Shown: in pieces, positions 14,640 to 23,294 of the stretch
Numbering within the stretch: position 1 is the stretch's first letter
Layout of the letters: every line of letters begins with the position of its first letter
NCBI RefSeq assembly: GCF_030246865.1
Contig: NZ_CP126738.1
Span: 1,736,001-1,800,000 of the forward strand
Length of the DNA: 64,000 nt
From: Microbacterium sp. zg-B96
GTDB taxonomy: Bacteria > Actinomycetota > Actinomycetes > Actinomycetales > Microbacteriaceae
Direction of reading: 5' to 3'
The notes under the pieces: generated by a model
What the model was told of the DNA's origin: nothing
The model's input: the letters and a program-made list of their open reading frames with translations, nothing else
Database searches by the model: none
Translations under genes and position numbers: made by a program

Positions 14640-16037
14640 TCAAACCCCAGCTTTCTTCGGGGTGATCAGAACTCTTTCAGGTCCACGTCCAGGCATCACT
14701 GAGACATCCAGCATGCCCTTGATGAGGTCGCGCTTGGCATCGATGGACAGGCCAGCCAGACGGAGCCTCACAGCCCCTCCAGCGGCCTCTGGAGCCATCT
14801 GGAGGAGGTGTGTGCCCTCAGGGGTCACCGCTACCTCATGGACGATTCCAGCGAGGATCTGAGCGGATACGGACTGACTCAGGATCTGCTGCTTCTGAGC
14901 CTCCAAAGCCTTCACCTGGGTGTTGATCTGCTTCAGTGCTGGAGCAATGTCAGCCTGGGTTACACCAAGGTCAGGGTCCATCGTCATGGCCAGTTGCTCA
15001 GCCTTCTGGAGCGCGAGCTTGGAGAGCTTCAGGTTGACCTCTCCAAGGTTGCCTGCCGGGGTGTCAGTGAGGGTGAAGTTGGGATCCGTGAAGGTGTCCA
15101 CCAGGGCATCCATGATCTTGCCCTCTAGGTAGCTCTTCTTGATCGTGGGGTGTCCCAGGTCAGCCAGGCAGAGGTAGCTGTTGCGGTACACCAGAGCTTT
15201 GCCACAGACGCCACACTTGGCGATGCCGGAGGCGAAGTGCTTCACCGGAGGCCCGATGCGGGCACCACGGGCGTTCTCGGCCAGCCTCACCTGAGCCTTC
15301 TCAAAGACATCTTCTGAGACCAGCCGCTCAACACTGGCTGCTGCTGGGTATCTCACTCCCCCACGCACCACGTACCCGGCATAGCCAGGGTTGCTCAGGG
15401 TCTCCCGTACCCGGCGCGGTGTCCAACCCATTTCCTTGGCCAGGGTCAGCACACCAGCACCGGCTACGTACTGGTCAAAGAGGGCCTGTACCTGGGGTGC
15501 CTCCTCCGGGTGCGCCACGGTGTTCACGATGCGTCCAGAGGGCCTGTGAGCCCCTAGGAAGCCGTAGCGGCGCTTGCCTGACACTGGGAGGCCTTGAGCC
15601 ACGTTGGAGGCATTCTTGGCCGTCACGCGGGTACGGGTGTTCTCGCTCTCGGCGCGTGCCTGCTCACTGACCATCACAATGATCATGCGGTGCCCCGGGA
15701 TGGAGGTATCCAGGCTGTCCTTCAAGAAGACAATCCGGCCTCCCACCTCCTCCAGCTTGTCGAGCACCAGGCCTACCTGACCCGCTCCACGGCGGGAGAG
15801 TCGGTCCAGCTTCCACACGGCCAGCACGGTTGCCTCACCCTTGGCGAGGGCATCTATGGCCTTGTCGAACTCAGGACGGCTCACTTTCTTGAAACCAGAA
15901 ATGCCCCGGTCAATCCAGACCTTGCGCACGGCCAGCCCCTGAGAGACTGCCCATGCACGCAGGTCTGCTTCTTGACGTTCGATGCTGTCGGATCCATCAC
16001 GGTCGATGGAGAGCCGGAGGTACAGGTCAACGTTCAT
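14640..16037 (-). CDS. int: large serine integrase
   Basis: This 465-residue recombinase has an N-terminal catalytic domain with the serine in DLYLRLSIDRDGSDSIERQE (Ser10) and the arginines of VWKLDRLSRRGAG. Next is the long recombinase domain, including GKRRYGFLG and TLSNPGYAGYV. A zinc-ribbon CGVCGKALVYRNSYLC lies near residue 285, and a coiled-coil segment follows. It recombines attP and attB by double-strand cleavage through a phosphoserine link. The ATG at 16037 fits the usual family start, yet no good ribosome site precedes it. Instead the frame is open upstream and in phase with the truncated dprA, so a DprA-integrase fusion can be made. No directionality factor is recognised. Confidence 0.93.
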   Translation of the reverse strand: MNVDLYLRLSIDRDGSDSIERQEADLRAWAVSQGLAVRKVWIDRGISGFKKVSRPEFDKAIDALAKGEATVLAVWKLDRLSRRGAGQVGLVLDKLEEVGGRIVFLKDSLDTSIPGHRMIIVMVSEQARAESENTRTRVTAKNASNVAQGLPVSGKRRYGFLGAHRPSGRIVNTVAHPEEAPQVQALFDQYVAGAGVLTLAKEMGWTPRRVRETLSNPGYAGYVVRGGVRYPAAASVERLVSEDVFEKAQVRLAENARGARIGPPVKHFASGIAKCGVCGKALVYRNSYLCLADLGHPTIKKSYLEGKIMDALVDTFTDPNFTLTDTPAGNLGEVNLKLSKLALQKAEQLAMTMDPDLGVTQADIAPALKQINTQVKALEAQKQQILSQSVSAQILAGIVHEVAVTPEGTHLLQMAPEAAGGAVRLRLAGLSIDAKRDLIKGMLDVSVMPGRGPERVLITPKKAGV

Positions 16038-16059
16038 GGGGTGATCATAAGCGATATTA

Positions 16060-16064
16060 CGCGA
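16060..16064. other. attachment site core (right end)
   Basis: cgcga, matching 286-290. On the coding strand of dprA it supplies the TCG-CG of the Ser-Arg codons; both junctions keep the LSRN reading, after which the prophage side continues IAYDHP and the chromosomal side RIIAAI. Confidence 0.85.
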
Positions 16065-16808
16065 CAGGAACCGCCATTTGGTGGGCGCCGCCCCGCAGGG
16101 CACCTCGCTGATCACCGCGCCGGTGCGGGTGATCCGCCCCAGCAGGTCCTCATGCCCTGCCGGGTAGGGGCGGTCAACTCCGCCTGCCAGCAGCGCGTCG
16201 GTGAGTCCGCCGGCGTTGAGCGCCGCGCGATGGGCGGCACCGTCGATGCCGTATGCCGCCCCCGACACGATGCGGACCCCCGTCGCCGCAAGATCCGCCG
16301 ACAACTCCATCGCGACGTGCTCGCCGTACGAGGTCGCGGCGCGGGCGCCGACGATCGCCACGGTCGGGACGGGGTGCTCCGGCAGTCGGCCGCGCACCCA
16401 GAGACACAGCGGACCGTGCGGTCCGAGATCGTCCACCCGGGTGGGCCACGTCGCGTCGCCCGGGACGATCAGCCGCACCCCGACGCGGCGGGCGGTGTCG
16501 AACCCCGCGGCGCTGGGGCCGGGTGCCAGGCGGGGTCGCCAGCGCTCCAGCGCCTCGCGCGCCCGGTCGCGGTCGATCGCCGCGGCCGCCGCGACGGCCG
16601 GCGCGTCGTCGGCGGCGACGAGGCGCAGGGCCGCGGCCGCGCCGACGGCGGCCACCAGCAGACCGGCGTCGCCGTCGCCGGGTTCGCAGATCCCCGACCA
16701 CACCCCGCGGGCATGGCGGTCCGCCACCTGGTCGTTGTCGAGGTCCGCTTCGACCACCCCTCGCAGGGCCGTGCGAGCGGCATCGGGATCGTGCAGTGGT
16801 GGGTTCAC
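16060..16808 (-). pseudogene. dprA: dprA 5' part, interrupted by prophage
   Basis: About 250 residues remain, from the GTG at 16808 (overlapping the comM stop as GTGA) to LSRN. They include VAIVGARAATSYGEHVAMEL, GAAYGIDGAAHRAAL and ALLAGGVDRPYPAGH, the nucleotide-fold signatures of DprA/Smf. The C-terminal third of the Rossmann core is displaced to 1-290. The frame does not stop at the junction but runs on through six phage codons into the integrase, giving a possible 722-residue fusion. DprA normally protects incoming single strands and loads RecA during transformation, so this strain is probably transformation-impaired while lysogenic. Confidence 0.93.
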
Positions 16809-18337
16809 AGCGGTGTCATCCCCTTCTTCAGGTACAGCGCGCGTCCGATGTCGTCGATGTCCAGCCGCGGACGTCCCGCGAGGTCGGCGTTGCTCCACGC
16901 CACCCGCAGCACCCGGTCGTACCCGCGCAGCGTGAGCGAGCCGCGATGCAGTGCCGCGTCCAGCGGGCGTCGCACGGCCGGCGGCGGCGCGAGGGGGCCC
17001 TGCCGCAGCCACGCGCCGGAGACCTCGGCGTTAGTGCGCCACGGCGTTCCCGCCAACCGGCGCGCCGCCCGCTCACGTGCCGCGTGCACCCGGGTTCGTG
17101 CCTGCGCCGTCGTGATCGGGCTGTCCGCAGGGGCCTGCGCATGTGCCACGGATACGCGCATGACCGCGAGCTCGATGTCGATGCGATCGCGGATGGGACC
17201 GGACAGGCGTCCCAGATACCGGCGGATGCCCGAGGGCGGGCACACGCAGTCACCGCCGGGCACCCCGTACGCGCCGCACGGGCACGGGTTGGTCGCCAGC
17301 ACCAGCTGGAAGCGCGCCGGGAAGGTCGCGCTCGCCCCGGCCCGGTGGATCTGGATCGACCCGTTCTCCAGCGGCTCCCGCAGCGCATCCAGGGCGCCGG
17401 AGGCGAACTCCCCTGCCTCGTCGAGGAACAGCACTCCGCCACTGGCCCGGGCGATGGCACCGGGGCGGATCACCCGGCTGCCGCCGCCGACGAGCGCGGC
17501 GACACTCGCGGTGTGATGCGGCGCCTCGAACGGCGGGGTGCGCTCCAGGGCGACCACCCGGGCTCCGCCGAGCGACCGAATCGATGCGGCCTGCAGCGCT
17601 GCGGAATCGTCGAGCTCCGGCAGGATGCCGGGGAGGCGGCGCGCCAGCATCGTCTTTCCCGACCCGGGTGGTCCGCTCATGAGCACGTGATGTCCGCCGG
17701 ATGCCGCCAGGACGATCGCCTCGACGGCGTCGCGCTGGCCGATCACCTCCGCCAGCTCCAGTCGCTCGACAGCCGGCTCGGGAGGGGCGTCGTCGGTGAC
17801 CGGCGACAACTCGCGATGCTCGACGTCCAGACCGTGCCACCGCAGCACGTCGAGCAGACTCACCGCACCGAGCACCTCGACGCCGTCCACCAGTGCCGCC
17901 TCTGCCCGATTGGCGAAGGGCACCGCGACGCGGGTGATCCCGGCGCGCACGGCGGCCACCACCGCCGGCAGCACCCCCGGTACCGGACGCAGCCGCCCGT
18001 CCAGGCCGAGCTCGCCCAGGTGCACTGCGGAGCGGAGGGACGCCGGGTCGAGACGGTGCTCGGTCGCCAGCGCGGCGACGGCGATCGCGACGTCGAAGCC
18101 GGCGCCCTGTTTCGGCAGGCTCGCCGGCGACAGATTGACCGTGAGCCGCCGTCGCGGCAACTGCAGGCCGCTGTTCTCGCAGGCGTTGTGCACGCGTTGG
18201 TGCGCTTCGCCCAGCGCTTTGTCAGGCAGGCCGATGATCTTGAAGTCGGGGGTCTGCCGGGACAGGTCCGCCTCGACCTCGACCAGCGCACCCTCCAACC
18301 CGGTCAGCGCGACCGCCCACGTGCGTGCAACCGTCAT
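16805..18337 (-). CDS. comM: ComM/YifB family Mg-chelatase-like AAA+ ATPase
   Basis: This 510-residue protein has the N-terminal S5/Lon-like domain (about 20-150, TVNLSPASLPKQGAGFDVAI). The AAA+ module has Walker A GPPGSGKTMLARRLP near 205, Walker B GGVLFLDE near 285 and the zinc-like NPCPCGAYG near 340. The C-terminal Mg_chelatase_C helix region follows. ComM is a helicase that drives branch migration during natural transformation in other bacteria. The start overlaps yraN by 4 bp and the stop overlaps the dprA start, so yraN-comM-dprA form one operon, the standard actinobacterial order. Confidence 0.93.
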   Translation of the reverse strand: MTVARTWAVALTGLEGALVEVEADLSRQTPDFKIIGLPDKALGEAHQRVHNACENSGLQLPRRRLTVNLSPASLPKQGAGFDVAIAVAALATEHRLDPASLRSAVHLGELGLDGRLRPVPGVLPAVVAAVRAGITRVAVPFANRAEAALVDGVEVLGAVSLLDVLRWHGLDVEHRELSPVTDDAPPEPAVERLELAEVIGQRDAVEAIVLAASGGHHVLMSGPPGSGKTMLARRLPGILPELDDSAALQAASIRSLGGARVVALERTPPFEAPHHTASVAALVGGGSRVIRPGAIARASGGVLFLDEAGEFASGALDALREPLENGSIQIHRAGASATFPARFQLVLATNPCPCGAYGVPGGDCVCPPSGIRRYLGRLSGPIRDRIDIELAVMRVSVAHAQAPADSPITTAQARTRVHAARERAARRLAGTPWRTNAEVSGAWLRQGPLAPPPAVRRPLDAALHRGSLTLRGYDRVLRVAWSNADLAGRPRLDIDDIGRALYLKKGMTPL

Positions 18338-18696
18338 CGCAGGTCCCGCAGGTGCTCCAGTGACGCCGTGGCAGGATCCTCCCCGGTGATCGCTATGACG
18401 TCCAGGCGCAGCCGGTGTCCCTGCATCAGGTCGGGGTGCGCGGCAAGCCACGCATAGGCCAATCGCCACAGCCGTCGGCGTTTGCGATCGTCCACCGCCT
18501 CCCACGGGTGCCCGAATGCATCGGTGCGCCGCGTCTTGACCTCCACGACGGCGATGACATCGGCGTGGGTGGCGACCAGATCGAGTTCACCCTGCGGGCA
18601 GCGCCAGTTGCGCGCGAGCACCCGCCAGCCGGCATCCTCCAGATAGCGTGCCGCGCGCGCTTCGCCGGCTCGTCCTCGTTCGTCCTTGGCTGCCAT
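18334..18696 (-). CDS. YraN/UPF0102 family nuclease-fold protein
   Basis: At 120 residues it is of family length. It carries the conserved core GELDLVATHADVIAVVEVKT, a PD-(D/E)XK-like pattern (Glu-Leu-Asp, then Val-Glu-Val-Lys), preceded by the GEARAARYLEDAGWRVLARN helix. The exact substrate is unknown in the family; linkage to comM and dprA suggests DNA processing. The stop overlaps the comM start (ATGA). The start at 18696 is the only ATG with a suitable N-terminus. Confidence 0.88.
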   Translation of the reverse strand: MAAKDERGRAGEARAARYLEDAGWRVLARNWRCPQGELDLVATHADVIAVVEVKTRRTDAFGHPWEAVDDRKRRRLWRLAYAWLAAHPDLMQGHRLRLDVIAITGEDPATASLEHLRDLR

Positions 18697-18804
18697 GCAG
18701 CGATCGTCGCGCGTGCGCGAGCGGGACGTCGGCGCGCATACGCCGGATCGGGGACCGGCGGCCGCTATTGCACCCTGGGGAGGAGGCTACGGGGCGGAAA
18801 ACGC

Positions 18805-19128
18805 TCAGGAATCGAGCGAGAGCTCCTCGGGCAGGTGGAAGTCGCGTCGAGTGAGCTCCTCGACGTTGACGTCCTTGAACGTCAGCACGCGCACCGACTT
18901 GACGAACCGGTCGGCACGGTAGATGTCCCAGACCCACACGTCGGTCATCGAGATCTCGAAGTAGAAGTCGTGCTCGGTGTCACGACGTACGACGTTGACC
19001 TCGTTGGCGAGGTAGAACCGACGTTCGGTCTCGATCACGTAGGCGAACTGCGACACGACATCGCGGTACTCGCGATACAGCGCCAGCTCAAGTTCGCGGT
19101 CGTAGTCCTCGAAGCCCTCATCGTCCAT
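18805..19128 (-). CDS. DUF2469 family protein
   Basis: At 107 residues it has the highly conserved actinobacterial sequence DYDRELELALYREYRDVVSQ and RRFYLANEVNVV, ending with an Asp/Glu-rich tail (NVEELTRRDFHLPEELSL). The family is restricted to Actinobacteria and nearly always sits between rnhB and yraN, as here. Its function is unknown. Confidence 0.9.
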   Translation of the reverse strand: MDDEGFEDYDRELELALYREYRDVVSQFAYVIETERRFYLANEVNVVRRDTEHDFYFEISMTDVWVWDIYRADRFVKSVRVLTFKDVNVEELTRRDFHLPEELSLDS

Positions 19129-19150
19129 GGTGAGACCATCCTATGGCCGC

Positions 19151-19810
19151 TCAGAAGAGCGTCGGTGCGTCGAGGATCGCCCACGACGCCCGGTGGTGCG
19201 TGCTGAGCCCGAGCGAGCGGATCGCGGCGCGGTGTTCCTCGCTGGCATAGCCCTTGTTGCGAGCCCACTGATAATCCGGCCAGTCGTCATGCAGATCGGT
19301 CATGAGGCCGTCGCGCGCCACCTTCGCGATGACGGATGCCGCCGCCGCGCTGGCGCAGTCGCGGTCGGCCTTCACGACGGGGCGCACCAGCAGCCCCGAC
19401 CCGCCCGCAGGCGTGATGTAGTCGTGGTTGCCGTCCAGCAGCACGATCGCCTCTTCGGGCACGATGCCGTGACCGCGCAGCTGGTCGACGGCGCGCAGTG
19501 CCGCGATCCCGAGCGCCCGGATGATGCCGACCTGGTCGACTTCCGCGGAGCTTGCCCAGCCCACTGCCGACGCGCCGACCCACGCTGCGGCGCGATCGGC
19601 CACCTCCGCCCGCCGCGCGGCGGGGACGAGCTTGGAGTCGCGCAGGCCCTCGGGGACGCGACGACGGGCGCGTGCGGCATCCACTGCGACGGCGCCGACG
19701 GCCACGGGGCCTGCCAGGGCGCCGCGCCCCACCTCGTCGCACGCGATGACCATCGTGTGCTCGCGCAGCAGTCGACGCTCCAGCGTCAGGCGCGGCTCGA
19801 CGACGGTCAT
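19151..19810 (-). CDS. rnhB: ribonuclease HII
   Basis: This 219-residue protein cleaves RNA in RNA-DNA hybrids, including single ribonucleotides left in DNA. The catalytic motif ACDEVGRGALAGPVAVGAV lies near residue 23, with further acidic residues in VLLDGNHDYI and VKADRDCASAAAASVIAKV. The chosen ATG at 19810 is 4 bp after the lepB stop; the longer open frame upstream is lepB in another phase. The end, KGYASEEHRAAIRSLGLSTH, is typical of the family. Confidence 0.93.
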   Translation of the reverse strand: MTVVEPRLTLERRLLREHTMVIACDEVGRGALAGPVAVGAVAVDAARARRRVPEGLRDSKLVPAARRAEVADRAAAWVGASAVGWASSAEVDQVGIIRALGIAALRAVDQLRGHGIVPEEAIVLLDGNHDYITPAGGSGLLVRPVVKADRDCASAAAASVIAKVARDGLMTDLHDDWPDYQWARNKGYASEEHRAAIRSLGLSTHHRASWAILDAPTLF

Positions 19811-19814
19811 GGTG

Positions 19815-20558
19815 TCACTCGGTTTCGGAGTCGGGCACACCGGCGAACACGTCGTGGTGGCCGTCGATGAGGCCCACGCGATCCAGCGGCCACGTGATGA
19901 GGAACGCTCGGCCGACGACGTTCTCGATGGGCACGAAACCCTTGTTCGGCTGATCCTGGTTGTAGCGCGAGTCGCGGGAGTGATCGCGGTTGTCGCCGAG
20001 CACCCACAGTGAACCTTCCGGCACCACGACGTCGAACTCGTACTCCTGCGGGGCGGCTTCACCGACCGCGAGGTTGAGATAGACGCTCTCGTCGATGGGG
20101 ATGCCGTTGACGGTCAGCTGTCCGAGCGCGTTGCAGCAGACCACGTGGTCGCCCGGCAGACCGACGACGCGCTTGATGAGATGGTCCTTGCTGTCGGGCG
20201 CGGACAGTCCCACCAGCGACAGCGCCCAGTCGAAGGCCACGACCACCGCGGAACGCTCCGGCTCGACGGCGGGGGTGAGCCACCCGCCCGGGTCGCGGAA
20301 GACGACGATGTCGCCCCGGTCGAAGCCGCCGAAGCGCGGCGTGAGTTCGTCGACGAGGATGCGGTCCTCGATCTGCAGCGTCTGCTGCATCGACCCGGAG
20401 GGGATGTAGAACGAGCGCACCAGGAAGGTCTTGACGAGGAAGGACACCACCACCGCGATGAGCACGATGATGAGCACATCGCGCACGAACGGCCACCAGC
20501 CGTGCCGACGACGCGGCAGCCCCGGATCGTGCGGCGGGGCCGTCTGCTCAGCCGTCAT
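19815..20558 (-). CDS. lepB: type I signal peptidase
   Basis: This 247-residue membrane protease has one N-terminal transmembrane helix (DVLIIVLIAVVVSFLVKTFL). The catalytic Ser lies in FYIPSGSMQQTL and the general-base Lys in DHLIKRVVGLPGD. Box E GDNRDHSRDSR is near the end. It removes signal peptides from secreted precursors outside the membrane. The ATG at 20558 has GAAGGA upstream; an 11-codon longer form lacks one. The gene is co-directional with rplS upstream and rnhB downstream. Confidence 0.93.
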   Translation of the reverse strand: MTAEQTAPPHDPGLPRRRHGWWPFVRDVLIIVLIAVVVSFLVKTFLVRSFYIPSGSMQQTLQIEDRILVDELTPRFGGFDRGDIVVFRDPGGWLTPAVEPERSAVVVAFDWALSLVGLSAPDSKDHLIKRVVGLPGDHVVCCNALGQLTVNGIPIDESVYLNLAVGEAAPQEYEFDVVVPEGSLWVLGDNRDHSRDSRYNQDQPNKGFVPIENVVGRAFLITWPLDRVGLIDGHHDVFAGVPDSETE

Positions 20559-20667
20559 CGACCATCCTTCTTCCGGCGCCTCTCGAAGCATGAGGCGACA
20601 TGTTCAAGCGTCGCACATTCGGCATCCGGCCGCGGCATACGACGCGTGCGCAGCGACCGTGGAACGA

Positions 20668-20700
20668 CGGATGCCCCGGGGGTCGACCCCGGGGCATCCG
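20668..20700. terminator. bidirectional hairpin terminator built from paired CGGATGCC
   Basis: A perfect 14-bp stem (cggatgccccgggg / ccccggggcatccg) with loop gtcga lies 15 bp past the rplS stop. Its outer eight bases on each arm are the octamer that is over-represented in this genome. Only short T runs follow. Confidence 0.75.
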
Positions 20701-20715
20701 TCTGCAAAAGACGCG

Positions 20716-21063
20716 TCAGCGGTCGCGCTTCTCCTTGATCTTGGCCTTCTTGCCGCGAAGGTTACGCAGGTAGTAGAGCTTGGCGCGGCGCACGTCGCCG
20801 CGGGTGACGACCTCGATGTGGTCGATCACGGGGCTGTGCACCGGGAAGGTGCGCTCGACGCCGACCTGGAAGCTGATCTTGCGAACGGTGAAGGTCTCAC
20901 GCACGCCGTCACCCGAGCGACCGAGGACGGTGCCCTGGAAGACCTGGATACGGGAGCGGTTGCCTTCGGTGATGTTGACGTGCACCTTGACGGTGTCGCC
21001 GGGACCGAAGACGGGGATGTCGGAGCGCAGGGATGCTGCGTCGACTGAATCGAGGATCTGCAT
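20716..21063 (-). CDS. rplS: 50S ribosomal protein L19
   Basis: At 115 residues it shows [40 protein letters not shown] and the C-terminal [20 protein letters not shown], all typical of L19 at the subunit interface. The ATG at 21063 is preceded by AGGAAG at 8 bases; three extra codons upstream are ignored. About 150 bp of untranslated leader precede it. Confidence 0.97.
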   Translation of the reverse strand: MQILDSVDAASLRSDIPVFGPGDTVKVHVNITEGNRSRIQVFQGTVLGRSGDGVRETFTVRKISFQVGVERTFPVHSPVIDHIEVVTRGDVRRAKLYYLRNLRGKKAKIKEKRDR

Positions 21064-21221
21064 GATCGTCACTTCCTGCAGCCGCCACAGGTCGACCGCG
21101 AGATAGAGGAATAAGAGAAGTGGTGCCCCGGAACCGTCTGCGCGGTCCGCTCCCCTGAGGCAGAGTCAATCAGGGCACGAAGCTCTATTCTGCCATGCGC
21201 ACCGGTGCCCACCAAACCGCC

Positions 21222-21716
21222 TTACACCGTGGGTGGCAGCCGCTTCTCCTCGATGATGACCACATCGGCCACTTCGTCGGGCTCGCGCCGGGGCTCCGCG
21301 GCCGGAATGAAGGCCGTGCCGTTGCCGGCGCGCACCACGGTCAGTCGCGGACGCGCTTCGGTCCACAGCTGCCACAGCGAGAGCCAGAACACCCCGACCG
21401 CGAGGCCCGCGGCGCCCAGCGCCTGCGGGATCCACGCGGGTCCGAAGAACCCCAGCGCGATGATCGAGAGGTGCCAGAGGCCGAAGCCGAGCACGTCCCA
21501 CCACGACACCGCGCCCTGCGCGCGCACCGTGCCTCTTGCTCGCACCAGCAGCATCAGCACCAGTTCGGCGATGAACACCGCCGGCACCGCGAGGAACAGC
21601 ACCCACAGCAGCGCCCAGCCGCCGCCGTCGAAGATGACCCATCCGACGACCAACCACATCGGCAGCACGAACGCGGCCGGCAGGAGCCAGAGATAGAACG
21701 CGCGTCGCAGCCACAT
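21222..21716 (-). CDS. small integral membrane protein, unknown
   Basis: This 164-residue protein has about four hydrophobic segments: FYLWLLPAAFVLPMWLVVGW; ALLWVLFLAVPAVFIAEL; a WWDVLGFGLWHLSIIALGFF region; and AAGLAVGVFWLSLWQLW. A charged cytoplasmic tail with DEVADVVIIEEKRL follows. I do not recognise a characterised family, though such proteins are common in Microbacteriaceae next to map. The ATG at 21716 is chosen because the frame further upstream is antisense to map. Confidence 0.75.
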   Translation of the reverse strand: MWLRRAFYLWLLPAAFVLPMWLVVGWVIFDGGGWALLWVLFLAVPAVFIAELVLMLLVRARGTVRAQGAVSWWDVLGFGLWHLSIIALGFFGPAWIPQALGAAGLAVGVFWLSLWQLWTEARPRLTVVRAGNGTAFIPAAEPRREPDEVADVVIIEEKRLPPTV

Positions 21717-21818
21717 GGCTTCGATGCTACGCCTGCCGTGTCCCGGCGCACACCGGCATCCGTTCGCACCCGCACACCCCGGCATCAGGGAGAATGGATG
21801 CCGGACGAAAGGAACCCG

Positions 21819-22601
21819 ATGATCGAGTTGCGCACCCCCGCCGAGATCGACGCGATGCGACCGGCGGGCCGCTTTGTTGCGGAGGTACTGGCGACCCTGC
21901 GTGACGAGACTAAGGTCGGCACGAATCTGCTGGCGATCGACAAGCGCGCCCACGAGCTGATCCGCCGGGCCGGGGCAGAGTCCTGCTACATCGACTATCA
22001 CCCCTCATTCGGCGCCAGTCCGTTCGGCAAGGTGATCTGCACGTCCATCAACGACGCCGTGCTGCACGGGCTCCCCCACGACTACGCACTGCGCGACGGC
22101 GACCTCGTATCGCTGGACTTCGCGGTGTCGGTCGACGGCTGGGTCGCCGACTCCGCCATCTCGTTCGTCGTCGGCACGCCGCGCGAGGAGGACCTCGCCC
22201 TCATCGACACCACCGAGCGGGCGCTGGATGCCGCGATCGGCGCGGCCGTGGTCGGCAACCGGATCGGCGACATCTCACACGCGATCGCCGAGGTCGCCCA
22301 CGGCGACGGGTACTCGATCAACACCGACTTCGGCGGGCACGGCGTCGGCCGCGTCATGCACGGCGACCCTCACGTGCCCAACGACGGCAAGCCGGCGCGC
22401 GGCTATCCGCTGCGTGCGGGGCTGGTGCTGGCGCTGGAGCCGTGGTTCCTGCAGACCACCGACGAGCTGATCACCGACTCCGACGGCTGGACGCTGCGCA
22501 GCGTCGACGGTTCGCGGGGTGCTCACGCCGAGCACACGATCGCCATCACCGAAGACGGCCCCATCGTGCTGACCGATCGGTCGTTCCTCGGGGTGGACTG
22601 A
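21819..22601 (+). CDS. map: type I methionine aminopeptidase
   Basis: This 260-residue enzyme removes N-terminal methionine. Metal ligands are visible in GDLVSLDFAVSVDGWVADSA (two Asp), the GGHGVGRVMHGDP histidine, the GLVLALEPWF Glu and the final GSRGAHAEHTIAITEDG Glu. ATG 21819 follows AAAGGA by 6 bases. It is convergent with trmD, and the two stop codons are only 2 bp apart. Confidence 0.95.
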   Translation: MIELRTPAEIDAMRPAGRFVAEVLATLRDETKVGTNLLAIDKRAHELIRRAGAESCYIDYHPSFGASPFGKVICTSINDAVLHGLPHDYALRDGDLVSLDFAVSVDGWVADSAISFVVGTPREEDLALIDTTERALDAAIGAAVVGNRIGDISHAIAEVAHGDGYSINTDFGGHGVGRVMHGDPHVPNDGKPARGYPLRAGLVLALEPWFLQTTDELITDSDGWTLRSVDGSRGAHAEHTIAITEDGPIVLTDRSFLGVD

Positions 22602-22603
22602 CC

Positions 22604-23293
22604 TCAGTCGGCGAGCAGATCGGGGCGACGCTCGCGCGTGCGCTCCAGCTGCTGCTGGTGGCGCCAGGTGTCGACGGCGCCGTGGTTGCCGCTGAGCAGC
22701 ACCGGCGGCACGTCGTAGCCGCGCCAGGATGACGGCTTGGTGTACGACGGGTACTCCAGCAGGCCGTCCTCGTGGGATTCCTCCACGAGGCTTGCGGGGT
22801 TGCCGACGACGCCGGGGATGAGACGGCCGATGGCCTCGATCATGGCCATCGCCGCGACCTCGCCGCCGTTGAGCACGTAGTCGCCCAGGCTCACCAGCCG
22901 GACCTCGCCGAGGGTCGCGGCGTAGTCGAACACCCGCTCGTCGATGCCCTCGTAACGGCCGCAGCCGAACACCAGGTGCGGCAGCTGCGACATCTCACGC
23001 GCGGTGGCCTGAGTGAACCGCTCCCCCGCGGGCGAGGGGAACACGAACACCGGCCGGTCGCCGGCATCCGCTGTGATCTCGTCCAGCACCTCGCCCCAGG
23101 GCTCGGGCTTCATCACCATGCCCGCGCCGCCGCCGTAGGGGGTGTCGTCCACGGTGCGGTGACGGTCGTGGGTGTGCGTGCGCAGGTCGTGCACGCGGAT
23201 GTCCAGGAGCCCTGCGCCGCGGGCTTTGCCCAGCAGCGAGACTTCCAGCACGTCGAAGAACGACGGGAAGATCGAGACGACGTCGATGCGCAC
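22604..23293 (-). CDS. trmD: tRNA (guanine37-N1)-methyltransferase
   Basis: This 229-residue SPOUT-family enzyme adds m1G37 to tRNAs to prevent frameshifting. It shows [51 protein letters not shown] and the knot segment [20 protein letters not shown]. The GTG start at 23293 is the one giving the family N-terminus and lies 1 bp from the rimM stop, within the rpsP-khpA-rimM-trmD operon. Confidence 0.96.
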   Translation of the reverse strand: MRIDVVSIFPSFFDVLEVSLLGKARGAGLLDIRVHDLRTHTHDRHRTVDDTPYGGGAGMVMKPEPWGEVLDEITADAGDRPVFVFPSPAGERFTQATAREMSQLPHLVFGCGRYEGIDERVFDYAATLGEVRLVSLGDYVLNGGEVAAMAMIEAIGRLIPGVVGNPASLVEESHEDGLLEYPSYTKPSSWRGYDVPPVLLSGNHGAVDTWRHQQQLERTRERRPDLLAD

Positions 23294-23294
23294 G

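Larger units (their letters stand above)
291..16059. mobile_element. compact siphovirus-type prophage (about 15.8 kb) inserted in dprA
   Basis: The element is bounded by a 5-bp repeat inside dprA. It encodes a serine integrase, HNH and zinc-finger proteins, large terminase, portal, protease-capsid fusion, connectors, tail tube, tape measure and minor tail proteins. All are on the minus strand, mostly with 4-bp or shorter overlaps. Gene content, size and the protease-capsid fusion recall the very small actinobacteriophage siphoviruses of Arthrobacter, Microbacterium and Rhodococcus (about 14-18 kb). This comparison is from memory of those groups, not a search. No endolysin, holin pair, immunity repressor or excisionase is recognisable. 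All reading frames look intact, so the element is not obviously decayed. Confidence 0.95.

Noticed and set aside
291..16059. Capsid-forming phage satellite lacking a tail
   Set aside because: Tail tube, tape measure and several minor tail genes are present, so a tail-less satellite is not supported; only lysis and control genes appear to be missing.
286..16064. tRNA-site integration
   Set aside because: No tRNA lies at either prophage edge; the only tRNA (58 kb) is intact and far away, and both edges are dprA codons.
16253..18457. 734-codon plus-strand frame
   Set aside because: It is antisense to dprA, comM and yraN, which have full family motifs; its Arg/Pro-rich translation is typical of shadow frames in high-GC DNA.
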